Positions 47,831 to 58,900 of a stretch of 64,000 nt of DNA are shown in pieces. How positions within the stretch are numbered: the stretch's first letter is position 1; each line of letters begins with the position of its first letter. The notes under the pieces were generated by a model that was not told the origin of the DNA, made no database searches, and saw nothing but the letters and a program-made list of their open reading frames with translations. Position numbers and translations under genes: made by a program. Source of the stretch: Dysgonomonas hofstadii (GTDB taxonomy: Bacteria; Bacteroidota; Bacteroidia; Bacteroidales; Dysgonomonadaceae); NCBI RefSeq assembly GCF_014196915.1, contig NZ_JACIEP010000001.1, positions 124,001 through 188,000 on the forward strand, written 5' to 3'.

Positions 47831-50434
47831 ATGAAAAAAATAGCGATAACGACTCTGATTCTTTTAATTTCCTCTGTTGCATGTATAAATTCTATTGCGC
47901 AGGAAGCTTATAAGAATCAGCAATTAAGCTTCGATGAGCGTGTGGAGGATTTACTGAGTCGGTTGACATTAGAAGAAAAAGTGCTTTTGATGCAGGATGC
48001 GTCGAGGCCGATAGAAAGGTTGGGCATCAAACCGTATAACTGGTGGAACGAAGCTCTGCACGGTGTCGCCCGTGCCGGACTGGCTACGGTTTTTCCTCAG
48101 CCGATAGGTATGGCTGCGACATTTGATGACAAAGCAGTTCTGGAAGTATTCGACGCCGTGTCGGACGAAGGACGGGCCAAACATAATTATTTTTCATCAC
48201 AAGGTGATTTCGGAAGGTATCAGGGTTTAACGATGTGGACTCCTACTATAAATATTTTCCGTGATCCACGATGGGGAAGAGGTATCGAAACTTATGGAGA
48301 AGATCCATATCTGACCAGTCTGATGGGAATTGCCGCTGTCAGAGGACTTCAGGGGGTGTCCGGTGAAAAGTATGATAAGCTACATGCGTGCGCCAAGCAT
48401 TTTGCAGTACACTCAGGGCCAGAATGGAACAGGCATTCTTTCAATGCAAAAAATATCAATCCGCGCGATTTGTGGGAAACATATCTTCCCGCTTTCGAAG
48501 CATTGGTAAAGGAAGCCGGAGTAAAAGAAGTGATGTGTGCTTACAACCGCTTCGAAGACGAACCTTGTTGTGGAAGCAACAGATTGCTAAATCGGATATT
48601 GCGTGAAAAATGGGGTTTCTCTGGGATTGTAGTGGCAGATTGTGGTGCTATTCGCGATTTTTACGGGGAAAATGCTCATGGCACCCACCCCGATGCGGCA
48701 ACAGCTTCGGCCGCAGCTGTGCTGAGCGGGACAGATCTCGATTGCGGATCAAGTTACAAGGCATTGGTAGAGAGTGCAAGGAAAGGATATATAAAAGAAG
48801 AAGATATAGATGTTTCTGTAAGGAGGTTACTTAAAGCCCGTTTTCAGTTAGGAGAAATGGATAGGAATGAAGATGTTTCATGGTCTAAGATTCCATATTC
48901 GGTAGTGGCTTCTGAGAAGCATGACGCAATTGCATTGGATATAGCCAGAAAGTCGATGACACTTCTCCTCAACAAAAATGGTGTTCTACCATTGAAGCAG
49001 GGAGGATTGACAGTCGCCGTGATGGGGCCGAACGCAAATGATTCGGTAATGCAGTGGGGAAATTACAATGGGACTCCGGCCCGGACAATTACAATATTAG
49101 AAGGCATACGTGCTGCTTTAGGGGTAAATGATAAACTGATATACGAACAGGGGTGTGCTTTAGTCGAAAACACATTGATGGAAAGTGCATTCAATCAATG
49201 CCGCTCGGAAAATGGGCAGGGCTTTAGTGCAAAATACTGGAATAATATGGACAGGAGCGGACAACCCGATGTTACAACACAAATATCCACTCCTTTCAAT
49301 TTCTGTACATTAGGAGCTACAGTGTTTGCATCAGGGGTTAACCTGACTGACTTCTCAGCCTCTTACAATACGACATTTACTCCCGAAAAATCAGGAGAAG
49401 TTGTTTTTGACTTTTATGTGAATGGTACTGTCAATTTATTGATAGATAAAAAAGAAGTAAAAGGTACCCGGGCAAATCACGGAAGCCGTAAGATGGGACA
49501 TTCCATGAAGGTGGAGGCCGGAAAGCCATACGATATACAGATAGATTTTGATTATAACAGAGGTGACGCCCAGTTGAATTTCGATTTTGGTTATAAGGAA
49601 GAAATAAATATTGATAAGTCTGTGGCAAAAGTAAAAGATGCCGGGGTAGTGATCTTTGTCGGGGGTATTTCTCCTTTACTGGAAGGGGAAGAAATGGGAG
49701 TGAATTTACCCGGATTTAAAAAAGGTGATCGCACAGATATCGAATTGCCTGCCATACAACGTGAGTTTATCAGAGCATTGCATGAAGCAGGTAAAAAAGT
49801 AGTCTTCGTTAATTGCTCGGGTTCTCCTATCGGTATGGAGCCGGAAATAGAAAATTGCGAAGCTATTCTGCAGGCATGGTATCCGGGACAATCGGGAGGT
49901 AAAGCCGTAGCGGATGTCCTTTTTGGTAATTATAATCCGGCAGGGCGTTTGCCAGTTACATTCTATCGTAATGTTGATCAGCTCCCCGATTTTGAAAATT
50001 ATGACATGAAAGGACGTACTTACCGCTATATGGCTGAGACTCCACTTTTCCCATTCGGATATGGTTTAAGCTATACAAGCTTTCAGTATGGTAAACCCGC
50101 ATTAAATAAAAATAAGGTAAAAGCCGGTGAAAAAGTAAAACTGACTATCCCTGTAACAAACAAGGGGAAAATCGACGGAGAGGAAGTAGTGCAGGTTTAT
50201 CTGAGAAAGAAAAATGACATATCCGGCCCTATTAAAACATTGCGTGCCTTTGAACGTGTTTTCATCCCTTCGGGAAAAACCAAAACTGTGGTTTTTGAAC
50301 TTACCGGCAAACAATTTGAGTGGTGGAATGAAAATAATCAGGCAGTAGAAATATCAGCAGGAGATTTCGATATTTTAGTAGGAGGTAGTTCCGGAGATGA
50401 AGATCTTGTTAAGATGAATGTAAAACTGCAATAA
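47831..50434 (+). CDS. GH3 beta-glycosidase with PA14 insertion (beta-xylosidase/beta-glucosidase)
   Basis: 867 aa. Signal sequence ends near 18-23 (SSVAC or SIAQ). GH3 N-terminal TIM barrel (~30-330) with WWNEALHGVAR, KHFAVHSGPE and nucleophile Asp270 in VVADCGAI; C-terminal alpha/beta sandwich split by a PA14-like beta-barrel (~460-600, GFSAKYWNN ... FDFYVNGTVNLLIDKKEV), and a C-terminal fibronectin-III-like domain. The WWNEALHG form is common in GH3 beta-xylosidases. Inserted PA14 domains shape substrate recognition. With GH43 and GH28, removal of xylose from xylogalacturonan or of another beta-linked side chain is plausible. Cotranscribed with GH28. Confidence 0.94.
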   Translation: MKKIAITTLILLISSVACINSIAQEAYKNQQLSFDERVEDLLSRLTLEEKVLLMQDASRPIERLGIKPYNWWNEALHGVARAGLATVFPQPIGMAATFDDKAVLEVFDAVSDEGRAKHNYFSSQGDFGRYQGLTMWTPTINIFRDPRWGRGIETYGEDPYLTSLMGIAAVRGLQGVSGEKYDKLHACAKHFAVHSGPEWNRHSFNAKNINPRDLWETYLPAFEALVKEAGVKEVMCAYNRFEDEPCCGSNRLLNRILREKWGFSGIVVADCGAIRDFYGENAHGTHPDAATASAAAVLSGTDLDCGSSYKALVESARKGYIKEEDIDVSVRRLLKARFQLGEMDRNEDVSWSKIPYSVVASEKHDAIALDIARKSMTLLLNKNGVLPLKQGGLTVAVMGPNANDSVMQWGNYNGTPARTITILEGIRAALGVNDKLIYEQGCALVENTLMESAFNQCRSENGQGFSAKYWNNMDRSGQPDVTTQISTPFNFCTLGATVFASGVNLTDFSASYNTTFTPEKSGEVVFDFYVNGTVNLLIDKKEVKGTRANHGSRKMGHSMKVEAGKPYDIQIDFDYNRGDAQLNFDFGYKEEINIDKSVAKVKDAGVVIFVGGISPLLEGEEMGVNLPGFKKGDRTDIELPAIQREFIRALHEAGKKVVFVNCSGSPIGMEPEIENCEAILQAWYPGQSGGKAVADVLFGNYNPAGRLPVTFYRNVDQLPDFENYDMKGRTYRYMAETPLFPFGYGLSYTSFQYGKPALNKNKVKAGEKVKLTIPVTNKGKIDGEEVVQVYLRKKNDISGPIKTLRAFERVFIPSGKTKTVVFELTGKQFEWWNENNQAVEISAGDFDILVGGSSGDEDLVKMNVKLQ

Positions 50435-50756
50435 AAAGAATGATGTCTGTTAGGTATAAATAGGGGGTGATGGGCAATTTATTTATTGTTAAATGTTTAC
50501 ATATTTATGGCTGAGATTATTTCTTCCAATTTACCCCCTGAAAAATGCCGAAAAACCACTATATGAATTTGTGAATAACCTTTAATATTGCATAACAGAT
50601 ATTATAGAAATTAACCTGAATCGATAAAAATGAAACACAATGAATGCACTGAACAAACTCCATTATTGAACAAATCACATTTATTCTTCGGTAAGAAGTA
50701 TTGAGTAAAAACGAAAAAAAAAAAATAACTAACCCTAAATTAAAAGCTAATGCATT
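50435..50756 (+). other. Intergenic region with operator/promoter and leader
   Basis: 322 bp between GH3 and the next lipoprotein gene. Apart from the operator/promoter at 50526-50590 it contains an AT-rich leader of about 160 nt with an A12 tract near 50715 and ACCCTAAA just before the start. No gene or strong terminator seen. Confidence 0.6.
50526..50590 (+). promoter_or_regulatory. Putative HTCS operator and promoter of the lipoprotein-PL1-SusCD operon
   Basis: CCAATTTACC at 50526, CCGAAAAACCAC at 50548 (22 bp later), and TAATATTG at 50583-50590, exactly 57 bp after the first C. It would drive the run from 50757 to 62729. Confidence 0.75.
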
Positions 50757-51635
50757 ATGAAACATTTAATTAGTTTATTGTTTCTGTCAGCCTTGATTCT
50801 AATATCTTCCTGCTCTGGTCAGGATGATAATGAATGGGATTATAACGGGCAACAGGATACTCAACCAACTAAAAAATCGATGAGTATAGGCTTTAGTCAA
50901 GCCAGTCTCTTAACATTTGCGGAGAATAACATCACCGAATTGGGAATTTATGTGTACCTGAATGATTCATTGGTATATGGGAAAAATCTTCCTGTAAATA
51001 ATGGAGAATTGCAGATAGAGGTACCTCTGGGCGAAAATCTCAAAACTTTTGCTGTGGCCAATGCAGGAGAGGTTCTCGATGCAGATAGCCTTACGAAAGT
51101 TGCCGTGTATCAGGATGAGAATTGCCAGAAAGAAATCTTTATGTCGGAAATCAAATCTTTTGTATCGGATAAATCGGTTAATGAAGTAACATTGGAACTG
51201 AAACGAATGGTAGGACAGGCTCTTTTGCAACCGACTGAAACTTCGGCGGAACTTTCAGCCATAACAGCCTTCGATGCATTGGATGTGGTATTCAATAACG
51301 TGGTTATCGGATATAAGCCGGGCACAGGAGAGTATATTACAGGCAATGCGACAGTAAATACCAGGCTGGCGGATGGGTATAAAGCATCGGTATATTCTTA
51401 TCCTTCGCCCGCTGATATTCTTGGAAATATAGAGGTTATTTATTTGAAAGAGAATAATGAAGTAACCCGCACTTTGCGTCCGTTGGATGTATCTCTCGCT
51501 TATGTAGCATCGAAGCGTATTGTGGTTAACATGCCGATTCTGGATAGCGATTATCTGGAAAATCCTCTTCCAACCACACGTTTGAAGAGTGTGAATACCT
51601 CTCGTGGAATAAGTGTTCAGGAATATCAATTTTAA
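50757..51635 (+). CDS. Surface lipoprotein of the pectin PUL (family not firmly recognised)
   Basis: 292 aa, lipoprotein (Cys19, ISSC) with an acidic Asp/Asn-rich linker after the Cys. The middle part (GIYVYLNDSLVYGKNLP, LQIEVPLGENLKTFAVANAGEV) looks like the beta-sandwich of FimB/Mfa2-type fimbrial accessory proteins, a fold also used by PUL surface proteins. No catalytic motif. It is first in a transcript with a beta-helix lipoprotein, PL1 and SusCD and is preceded by the shared operator, so a surface pectin-binding role is likely but inferred. Confidence 0.75.
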   Translation: MKHLISLLFLSALILISSCSGQDDNEWDYNGQQDTQPTKKSMSIGFSQASLLTFAENNITELGIYVYLNDSLVYGKNLPVNNGELQIEVPLGENLKTFAVANAGEVLDADSLTKVAVYQDENCQKEIFMSEIKSFVSDKSVNEVTLELKRMVGQALLQPTETSAELSAITAFDALDVVFNNVVIGYKPGTGEYITGNATVNTRLADGYKASVYSYPSPADILGNIEVIYLKENNEVTRTLRPLDVSLAYVASKRIVVNMPILDSDYLENPLPTTRLKSVNTSRGISVQEYQF

Positions 51636-51650
51636 CTTTTATTGAATCTT

Positions 51651-53468
51651 ATGAAAAGAAACATACTATATACAATAACAGGTCTGTTTATTTTATTCCT
51701 TTCTTTTGCCTGTTCCGAGGACTATAAATATGAGACCTCTGTCGTCCGGCAATTCGATTTGACCCTGAATGGTAAAGCATGGAGTTTAAATCCCGGAATA
51801 TCGACCAAGCCATTTTTTATATATAAGGCAAATGAAGGCGATTTTGTAGCCAATTACAGTAGCCATTATCGTTTTTCTCTTGAAAATGGGGGCTACCGCT
51901 TTGTTGCAACCCCGGCTCCTGCAACGCTAATACCGGATTCGGTCATTGCTACTAATCTCAATAATCTTGTAATAAAACAGTTTCCAAATGCCGACCAAAA
52001 AGTAGAAATTTCGGCGGCAGTGCAATATAATTCTCCTTTCGATGAGATACTGAAACTCGATATGATTAGCCGGACAGGGACTTTGCGCCTGAGGGCTACC
52101 GACACCAAAGCCGATAAGAGTTATACGACAGTGCGTGCTGTAGTTACAGTCCAGAGGTCGGGTTATAATGTTATAGATGAAACTTATATAGAATCTCCGG
52201 TAGATATAACCCGTTCGAAGGCGACGGCTACCGGTGGTGTGAATTATACAGATGATTTCATTATTTTCAAAACGAAGGATGCGCAGAATGGAGTTGATGT
52301 CCGTTTCGAAATGCTGGATAATAACGGGAATATTGTACATAGCCGCGAGCTTGGCGGATCGGTGCAGGTATGGGGCGATACCATCACATTGGTAGAATTC
52401 CAGCTCAACGACACGGATAATCCTGTTATTCAGGATTACAAGGTTACTATTCTGGCAGAAGACTGGACAGATGAAGAACTCAACCCTGCACCTCCGTTTA
52501 TCGTGCCCGATGGATATACCTATGTAGCTCCTACCGATGATATACAGGCCATATATAATGAAATGGCTGGCGATGCATCTATAACCGAAATCAAACTTTA
52601 TCTGAAAGCGGATGCTACATATAACCTCGGACGGATAACAGTATCAAAAAGCCTTTCGATTCTGGGACAGATACCGAAAGAAGGAGAAGCAAAGGCTATA
52701 TTGAACTTTGGCATAAATAATATAGAGGGAAATATGGACTATATCAATATCGAAGGTTTAGATGTACAGGCAGCCGAGAGCTATCTTTTCAATCTGAATT
52801 CGACTTCTGCTTTCTATGTTAAAGATATTATACTTCGTGGTTGTTATATCGATAATATTGTAAGGAATATTTTCCGTGGACAGGCATCAACTGCCGATCT
52901 TCAGTTTATAGATAATTTCATTATTGATGACGTGAGGATGCTTAACCTTGCCACTGAGCAAAATTATTCTACTATAAGTATGGCTAACGGTAATCCTATC
53001 CGCAATATTGTGATAAATAATACTACGATGCACGTATTAGGAACTGGTTTACGGAACTCGTATATAGGAGGAACACGAGGGCAGACCGAATCAATGACTG
53101 TAACAATTACTAACAGCACCTTTATTCGCGAAGGTAATGCCAATATAACAATATTTGACTTACGTGCCGATGGTGGTGCGCCGACTATCACAGTCACTTG
53201 CCGGAATAATCTGTTCTCGGGGATCTCGGTTGCCGGACAAGGACGTTGGATGTACCTATCTGGTAATACAGTCAAAGACATTACCAATAATTATTACACA
53301 AGTGATTTTGTAATGAGCAACTGGGGTGTGGATACATCGGAACTGCCTATAGTTACTGTCGCAAAAGATGCCCTCTTTAATAACGTTGCTACAGGTGACC
53401 TCACTATCAAGGATAAAACCTCAGCAGTATATACAAACAGAATTGGCGACCCTCGCTGGTTAGATTAA
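51651..53468 (+). CDS. Lipoprotein with C-terminal beta-helix (DUF4957/DUF5123-like)
   Basis: 605 aa from ATG 51651; a TTG three codons upstream is unlikely. Lipoprotein Cys21 (SFAC). The N-terminal ~270 residues are beta-rich and FimB-like in flavour. From ~285 a parallel beta-helix pattern appears (repeated short strands such as ITEIKLYLKADATYNLG, SLSILGQIP, IVINNTTMHVLG, FIDNFIIDD), ending with GDLTIKDKTSAVYTNRIGDPRWL. The same ending occurs in the protein at 61095 (GDLTIKDANSPIVTNRVGDTRWL). I see no lyase or hydrolase triad. Probably a surface pectin-binding protein; an unusual enzyme cannot be excluded. Confidence 0.8.
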   Translation: MKRNILYTITGLFILFLSFACSEDYKYETSVVRQFDLTLNGKAWSLNPGISTKPFFIYKANEGDFVANYSSHYRFSLENGGYRFVATPAPATLIPDSVIATNLNNLVIKQFPNADQKVEISAAVQYNSPFDEILKLDMISRTGTLRLRATDTKADKSYTTVRAVVTVQRSGYNVIDETYIESPVDITRSKATATGGVNYTDDFIIFKTKDAQNGVDVRFEMLDNNGNIVHSRELGGSVQVWGDTITLVEFQLNDTDNPVIQDYKVTILAEDWTDEELNPAPPFIVPDGYTYVAPTDDIQAIYNEMAGDASITEIKLYLKADATYNLGRITVSKSLSILGQIPKEGEAKAILNFGINNIEGNMDYINIEGLDVQAAESYLFNLNSTSAFYVKDIILRGCYIDNIVRNIFRGQASTADLQFIDNFIIDDVRMLNLATEQNYSTISMANGNPIRNIVINNTTMHVLGTGLRNSYIGGTRGQTESMTVTITNSTFIREGNANITIFDLRADGGAPTITVTCRNNLFSGISVAGQGRWMYLSGNTVKDITNNYYTSDFVMSNWGVDTSELPIVTVAKDALFNNVATGDLTIKDKTSAVYTNRIGDPRWLD

Positions 53469-53531
53469 CAGCTATTCATTTACGAAGGATGGGGAATAGA
53501 ATATCCTCATCCTTATAAAAACCGAATAAAA

Positions 53532-55877
53532 ATGAAGAAAATTCTTATTATAATAATATCAGGAATCTTATTCTTTAGCTGTTCCGATGACGATGCTGCA
53601 AGTAACGCCGAATCGGCAAAAGAATTTGCGTTGTCCAAAGAAACCGTAAATCTGGCTAATATAGAGGGTTCCGGAACAATATCAGTAACCTCCGGCGGAT
53701 CCTGGACTGCCACGGTAGAAAGCGGTGCCGACTGGATAAACCTTTCCCCTTCTTCGGGAAATGGGGACAGTCCCATTCGCATTATGGTAACTGAGAATAT
53801 AGACGGTGATACCCGCAAAGGGAAAATCAAGGTGTCGCAAAGCCTGAATGGTTCTACTACATCTAAGGAGCTGGAAGTAAATCAACTGGGAGCCAATCCT
53901 GACATTCTGATAGAATATTCTAAGGATATCCTGCCTTTCCAGGGAGGAGAGATTTTAGTCAGTATTACTTCCAATACCGAGTGGGAAGTATCCATTGATG
54001 AAGAATATGACTGGATTACAGTTGAGGATAAAGAGAAAGTAAAAGCTGCGTTTGTGACCGAAGAATGTAAACTTATAATAGCGCCTAACTCCGATGTGAA
54101 GAGGACAGGGAAAGCAGTTATACGTTCGAAAGAAGGGTATGTTATAAACCGGACTATTGAAATAGTTCAGGAAGAATCCGTTGCATTCTTGAGTCTTGAA
54201 CAAGATGAGTTTATTGTTCCGTTCCGTTGCGAAACCCTGGCTATACCTGTTGATCTGGGAGAATTTGCCACGAAATACAGTATCACGACTGATGAAGACT
54301 GGATAACGTGGGATGAAGAAGCTTCTACTTCCACTCAAATTGTATTGAAGTTGAAAGATAATGATCAATCCGATTTTCCAAGGACAGCCGATGTAAAAAT
54401 AACAAATGTCACCCTTTCCGAAACAGTGACATTGTTCCAGTACGGCAAACCGAATCCTCGTATCGGAGATGATATAAGTGTCTCGGCTCTTGCCTTTCCG
54501 GGAGCAGAAGGGGGAGGCCGGTTTACTACAGGTGGACGTGGAGGAATAGTTTACCATGTGACTAACCTGAAAGACTATGCAAAAGGAGAAACTTCTATTC
54601 CGGGAAGCCTGAGATACGGCCTCGATATAACAGAGCCAAGAATTATAGTATTCGACGTTTCGGGAACTATCGAACTGAAAAGAAAACTGGGAATTGTAGA
54701 GCCGAATGTGAGTATTGTGGGACAAACAGCTCCGGGGGATGGTATAACACTGAAAAACTATCAGCTCGAAATCGGTTCCAATATCGATAATGTATCAATA
54801 CGTTTCATCCGTTGTCGCACAGGAGATGACAAAGATGACCATGAGGATGACGGGATCAGTGGAAGGTGGTTCAAACAAGGGATAGTAGACCATGTAAGTT
54901 CCAGTTGGTGTGTCGACGAATGTGTTTCTTTCTACGGAGTAAAAGATTTCACTGTGCAATGGACTATCGGTTCCGAAAGCCTGAACGAATCGCAACACGA
55001 AAAAGGTGCCCATGGCTATGGCGGCATGTTTAGCGGAGATAATGCCTCTTGCCACCATATATTACTGGCTCATCACGGAAGCCGTGTTCCCCGCATCTCG
55101 GATCTGTCTGCCGATGGCCCTTCGCTGGCTAATGATTATCAGGGCTATTTCGACGTAAGGAATAATGTTTATTACAATTGGAGTGGTAGCGGGCAAGGCG
55201 CGTACGGCGGAGCTTACGCAAAATTTAATCTGGTAAACAGTTATTATAAGGCCGGACCTGCAACAAACAGTAAAACTGCGAGAATCTTATCAAGTGACCC
55301 TAGTGCAAGAATCTTCGCAGAAGGTAATTATGCGACAGCCGATCCTAATGTGGTTAATGATAACTGGACTACGGGAATATGGAATGAATTTTTTCATTCG
55401 GTGAGCGTAACAGAAGAAGAAAAACAAGCTATGAAAATGAATGAGCCATTCCCATTCGATAGAGTTACCACTCATACGCCGGAAGATGCATATCTGCGTG
55501 TCGTCGAATATGTGGGAGCGTCACTTCGCCGCGATGCGGTAGACAAACGTATTATCGATGAGTTAAAGGCCGGAACGGCTACATACACCGGATCTATTTC
55601 GACAAGCCCTAAACCGGGTATTATCGATAAAGTATCCGACACCGAAGGGTATCCGGTACTTAAATCACTACCGGCTCTGGCCGATACCGATGGAGACGGC
55701 ATACCCGATATCTGGGAAGATGCTTACGGGCTGGATAAGAATAACGCAAGCGATGCCAATACATACAGCCTCGACAACTTGGGACGCTATTCCAATCTGG
55801 AAATATATTTCCATAATCTGGTTCAACATATTGTGTATCATCAGAATCTGGGAGGTACTCCTCTGGAAAAGAAATAA
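53532..55877 (+). CDS. PL1-family pectate lyase with BACON domains, lipoprotein
   Basis: 781 aa, lipoprotein Cys17 (LFFSC). Two or three BACON-like domains (~35-120, ~125-215, ~215-310), then a right-handed beta-helix lyase domain (~318-650) that begins ALAFPGAEGGGRFTTGGRGG and holds FDVSGTIELK, the Asp-rich calcium-binding stretch CRTGDDKDDHEDDG, DHVSSSWCVDE and an AHHGSRVPR segment carrying the likely catalytic Arg. Near the C-terminus DTDGDGIPDIWED (~715-728) is a calcium-binding thrombospondin-3/dockerin-like loop. Cleaves polygalacturonate by beta-elimination, probably at the cell surface. Cotranscribed upstream of susC. Confidence 0.94.
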   Translation: MKKILIIIISGILFFSCSDDDAASNAESAKEFALSKETVNLANIEGSGTISVTSGGSWTATVESGADWINLSPSSGNGDSPIRIMVTENIDGDTRKGKIKVSQSLNGSTTSKELEVNQLGANPDILIEYSKDILPFQGGEILVSITSNTEWEVSIDEEYDWITVEDKEKVKAAFVTEECKLIIAPNSDVKRTGKAVIRSKEGYVINRTIEIVQEESVAFLSLEQDEFIVPFRCETLAIPVDLGEFATKYSITTDEDWITWDEEASTSTQIVLKLKDNDQSDFPRTADVKITNVTLSETVTLFQYGKPNPRIGDDISVSALAFPGAEGGGRFTTGGRGGIVYHVTNLKDYAKGETSIPGSLRYGLDITEPRIIVFDVSGTIELKRKLGIVEPNVSIVGQTAPGDGITLKNYQLEIGSNIDNVSIRFIRCRTGDDKDDHEDDGISGRWFKQGIVDHVSSSWCVDECVSFYGVKDFTVQWTIGSESLNESQHEKGAHGYGGMFSGDNASCHHILLAHHGSRVPRISDLSADGPSLANDYQGYFDVRNNVYYNWSGSGQGAYGGAYAKFNLVNSYYKAGPATNSKTARILSSDPSARIFAEGNYATADPNVVNDNWTTGIWNEFFHSVSVTEEEKQAMKMNEPFPFDRVTTHTPEDAYLRVVEYVGASLRRDAVDKRIIDELKAGTATYTGSISTSPKPGIIDKVSDTEGYPVLKSLPALADTDGDGIPDIWEDAYGLDKNNASDANTYSLDNLGRYSNLEIYFHNLVQHIVYHQNLGGTPLEKK

Positions 55878-55930
55878 GAAATACGTATAAGTTTTATTCT
55901 ATAAAATAATCTTAAATCATAAGCTAATAT

Positions 55931-58900
55931 ATGACAATGAATAGATTTATAATAAGCTTTTTTGCAATGCTGCTCTTTTCAATAGCCTCTTTTGCACAAA
56001 TTACCGTAACTGGTACAGTAACAGATAGCTATGGGCCGTTGCAGGGTGCAACTGTTTCCTTGCAGGGGACTACAGTGGGGAGTATGGCCGATGAGAAGGG
56101 GAACTTTTCAATTAAAGTACCCAATGCACAAACGGCAGTGTTATTATTCCGGTTTATAGGGATGAACGAGATTGTAGAGCCCTTGCATGGGCGTACATCG
56201 GGAATCAACGTTAAAATGATCGAACAGGCCAACCAGATGGAAGATATCGTTGTGGTAGGTTATGGAACTCAAAAAAGGGTAAATATTACCGGTTCGGTAG
56301 CGTCTGTGTCGGGCGATGTTCTGGTTAAGACTCCCGCAAATTCTGTTGCTGAGGCCATGGTAGGGAAATTGCCGGGCGTTCAGATCACATCAGTAGATGG
56401 TTCGCCTGACGCTGATATAATGATCCGGGTTCGCGGCGGCGGGTCTATAACTCAGGATAATTCGCCTTTAATTCTGGTGGATGGTTTTGAAGTTGCTAAC
56501 TTGAATGATATTCCGCCCAGCGATATCGAATCTATCGATGTTCTTAAAGATGCTTCCACAAAATCTATCTATGGAGCACGTGGAGCCAATGGGGTTATAC
56601 TTGTTACTACCAAGCAGCCTACAGAAGGAAGGGTGACTGTAAATGTAAATTCTTACTGGCAGATAAAAACACTGGCAAACAGGCTTGATGTTATGGATCC
56701 GTACGAATTCGTTCTGATGCAGTATGAATATGAGCGGCAGCGTTCTTCAAATCCAACCGGATTTTATAATAAATACGGTCAGGCATACGAACTTTACAAG
56801 TATCAGGGCATAGAAGGCGTTGACTGGCAGGATGAGATCTTCGGATCGAATCCGGTCGCACGGTTTACTGATATAAATATAAACGGAGGAACTCAAAGGA
56901 CGAAATATAAATTATCCCTGGCAAATCAGGATCAGCCGGGAGTATTGGTTGGTAGCGGACTAAAGCAAACCAATATAAATTTTACCCTGAACACTAAACT
57001 CACCGACCGTCTGACATTGGAATACCGAACTCGTTTTACAAACAAAGCTGTGGATGGAGACGGTACAGACGGAGTTAATTTGCTGGATGCCCTTCGTACA
57101 GCACCTACCGAAGGACTCGACGATTTTATGACCCTGCCCGAGGATAACTCCTATTTTGATCCTGATGAATATACTCAGGTGACCAGAATGAATCCGAAAG
57201 AAAAAGCGGAGAATAATTACCGGAAACGTATCAGGAGGACATTCAATACGAGCGCGGCATTGACATGGAATGTATGGGATAAACTATCTTTCAGAACAGA
57301 GTTTGTTTATAATTATGGCTTCAACGAGAATAAGCGGTTCTGGGGTAAGGATGAAAAAACAGCACTCGACAATAAAGGGTTGCCTGTTATCCGCTGGGAA
57401 TCGGGAAACAGTAGAGGATGGCAGTTTACCAACAGGCTGAATTATGACTTCAAGGTGGATATGCATAGTTTCGACCTGATGGTCGGACAAGAGATAAATC
57501 AGAGTGAAAGTAAAAATAAATCATTCTCGGTACGGTATTTCCCGGATGATATTACTGCTTCCAAGGCATTTGACAATATCAGTCTGGGTAAAGTATACAA
57601 TGGTACTTCCACAGCAGGATCTCCGGAAAAATTATCTTCTTTCTTTGGCCGTCTCTTCTATGGCTACAATGACAGGTACCTGGCTACATTTACGATGCGT
57701 GCCGACGGTTCTTCAAAGTTTGCTAAAGGCAACCAGTGGGGAATATTCCCGGCAGGATCTCTTGCCTGGCGCATCTCACAGGAAGAATTTATGGCCAATG
57801 TTAAGGCCGTGTCCAATCTGAAGTTGCGTCTGGATTATGGTATATCGGGAAATAACCGCATCGAAAGTGACCTTTTTGCAAAATATTATACAGTAAACGG
57901 AAACAACCGTCCGGTGGGCTGGGGTGATAGCGACGAGGAGAATCATTATTTTTATAGTTCTTACCATAAAACTTTATATAACCCCGATCTGAAATGGGAA
58001 ACAACTATTGGGCGGGGTATTGGTGTCGATTTCGGATTTTTCAGGGAGAAAATAAACGGTACAATCGATGTTTATTGGAATACGGTGAAAGACCTTCTTG
58101 TTCCTTCAGAGATACCCGGACATTCGGGATATACAAGCATGATGAAGAATATCGGACAGACCTCCAACAAAGGTATAGACTTAGCCCTGAATGCATGGGT
58201 AGTGGAAACCAAAGACTTCACTCTGAATCTTAACTTTAATATAGGTTATAACAAAAATAAGATTGACAAACTGGCCGATGGTGAGCAGGAATGGATTCTT
58301 TCATCGGGATGGGCGGGTACCCAGTTATTGAATACTGACGACTACAGAGCATACGTAGGTGGCAGAAGAGGGCTTATATACGGCTTTGTCAACGATGGTT
58401 TCTATACAATGGACGATTTCGAGTCTTTCGATTCAGGTACCCGTACATGGACACTGAAAGACGGGGTTGCCAATTCAAAAAATCTGTCGGGTGATCCCCG
58501 TCCCGGAAATGCCAAGTTCAAGAAACTTACGCCGGTAGATCCGAATGATCCGAATACTTACGTAATCGGGGATAACGACCGTCAGGTAATAGGTGATACA
58601 AATCCTGATTTTTCAGGTGGTTTCGGACTAAACGCGACATACAAAGGTTTCGACCTGACATTGTTCTTCAACTATATGTACGGATTCGATGTGTACAATG
58701 CCAATAAGATCATGATGACATCATGGTACCAGAATACCAGTAACAACCTGAGTATGGATGTCTCGATGAACAACCGCTGGCGGAATTTCGATAATATGGG
58801 GAATGAGATCCGTTATAATCCTGAAGCACTTGCTAAGTTCAATGAGAATGCGACCATGTGGAACCCGACTTCCATAGGCCGGCCGATAGCTATGTCTTAT

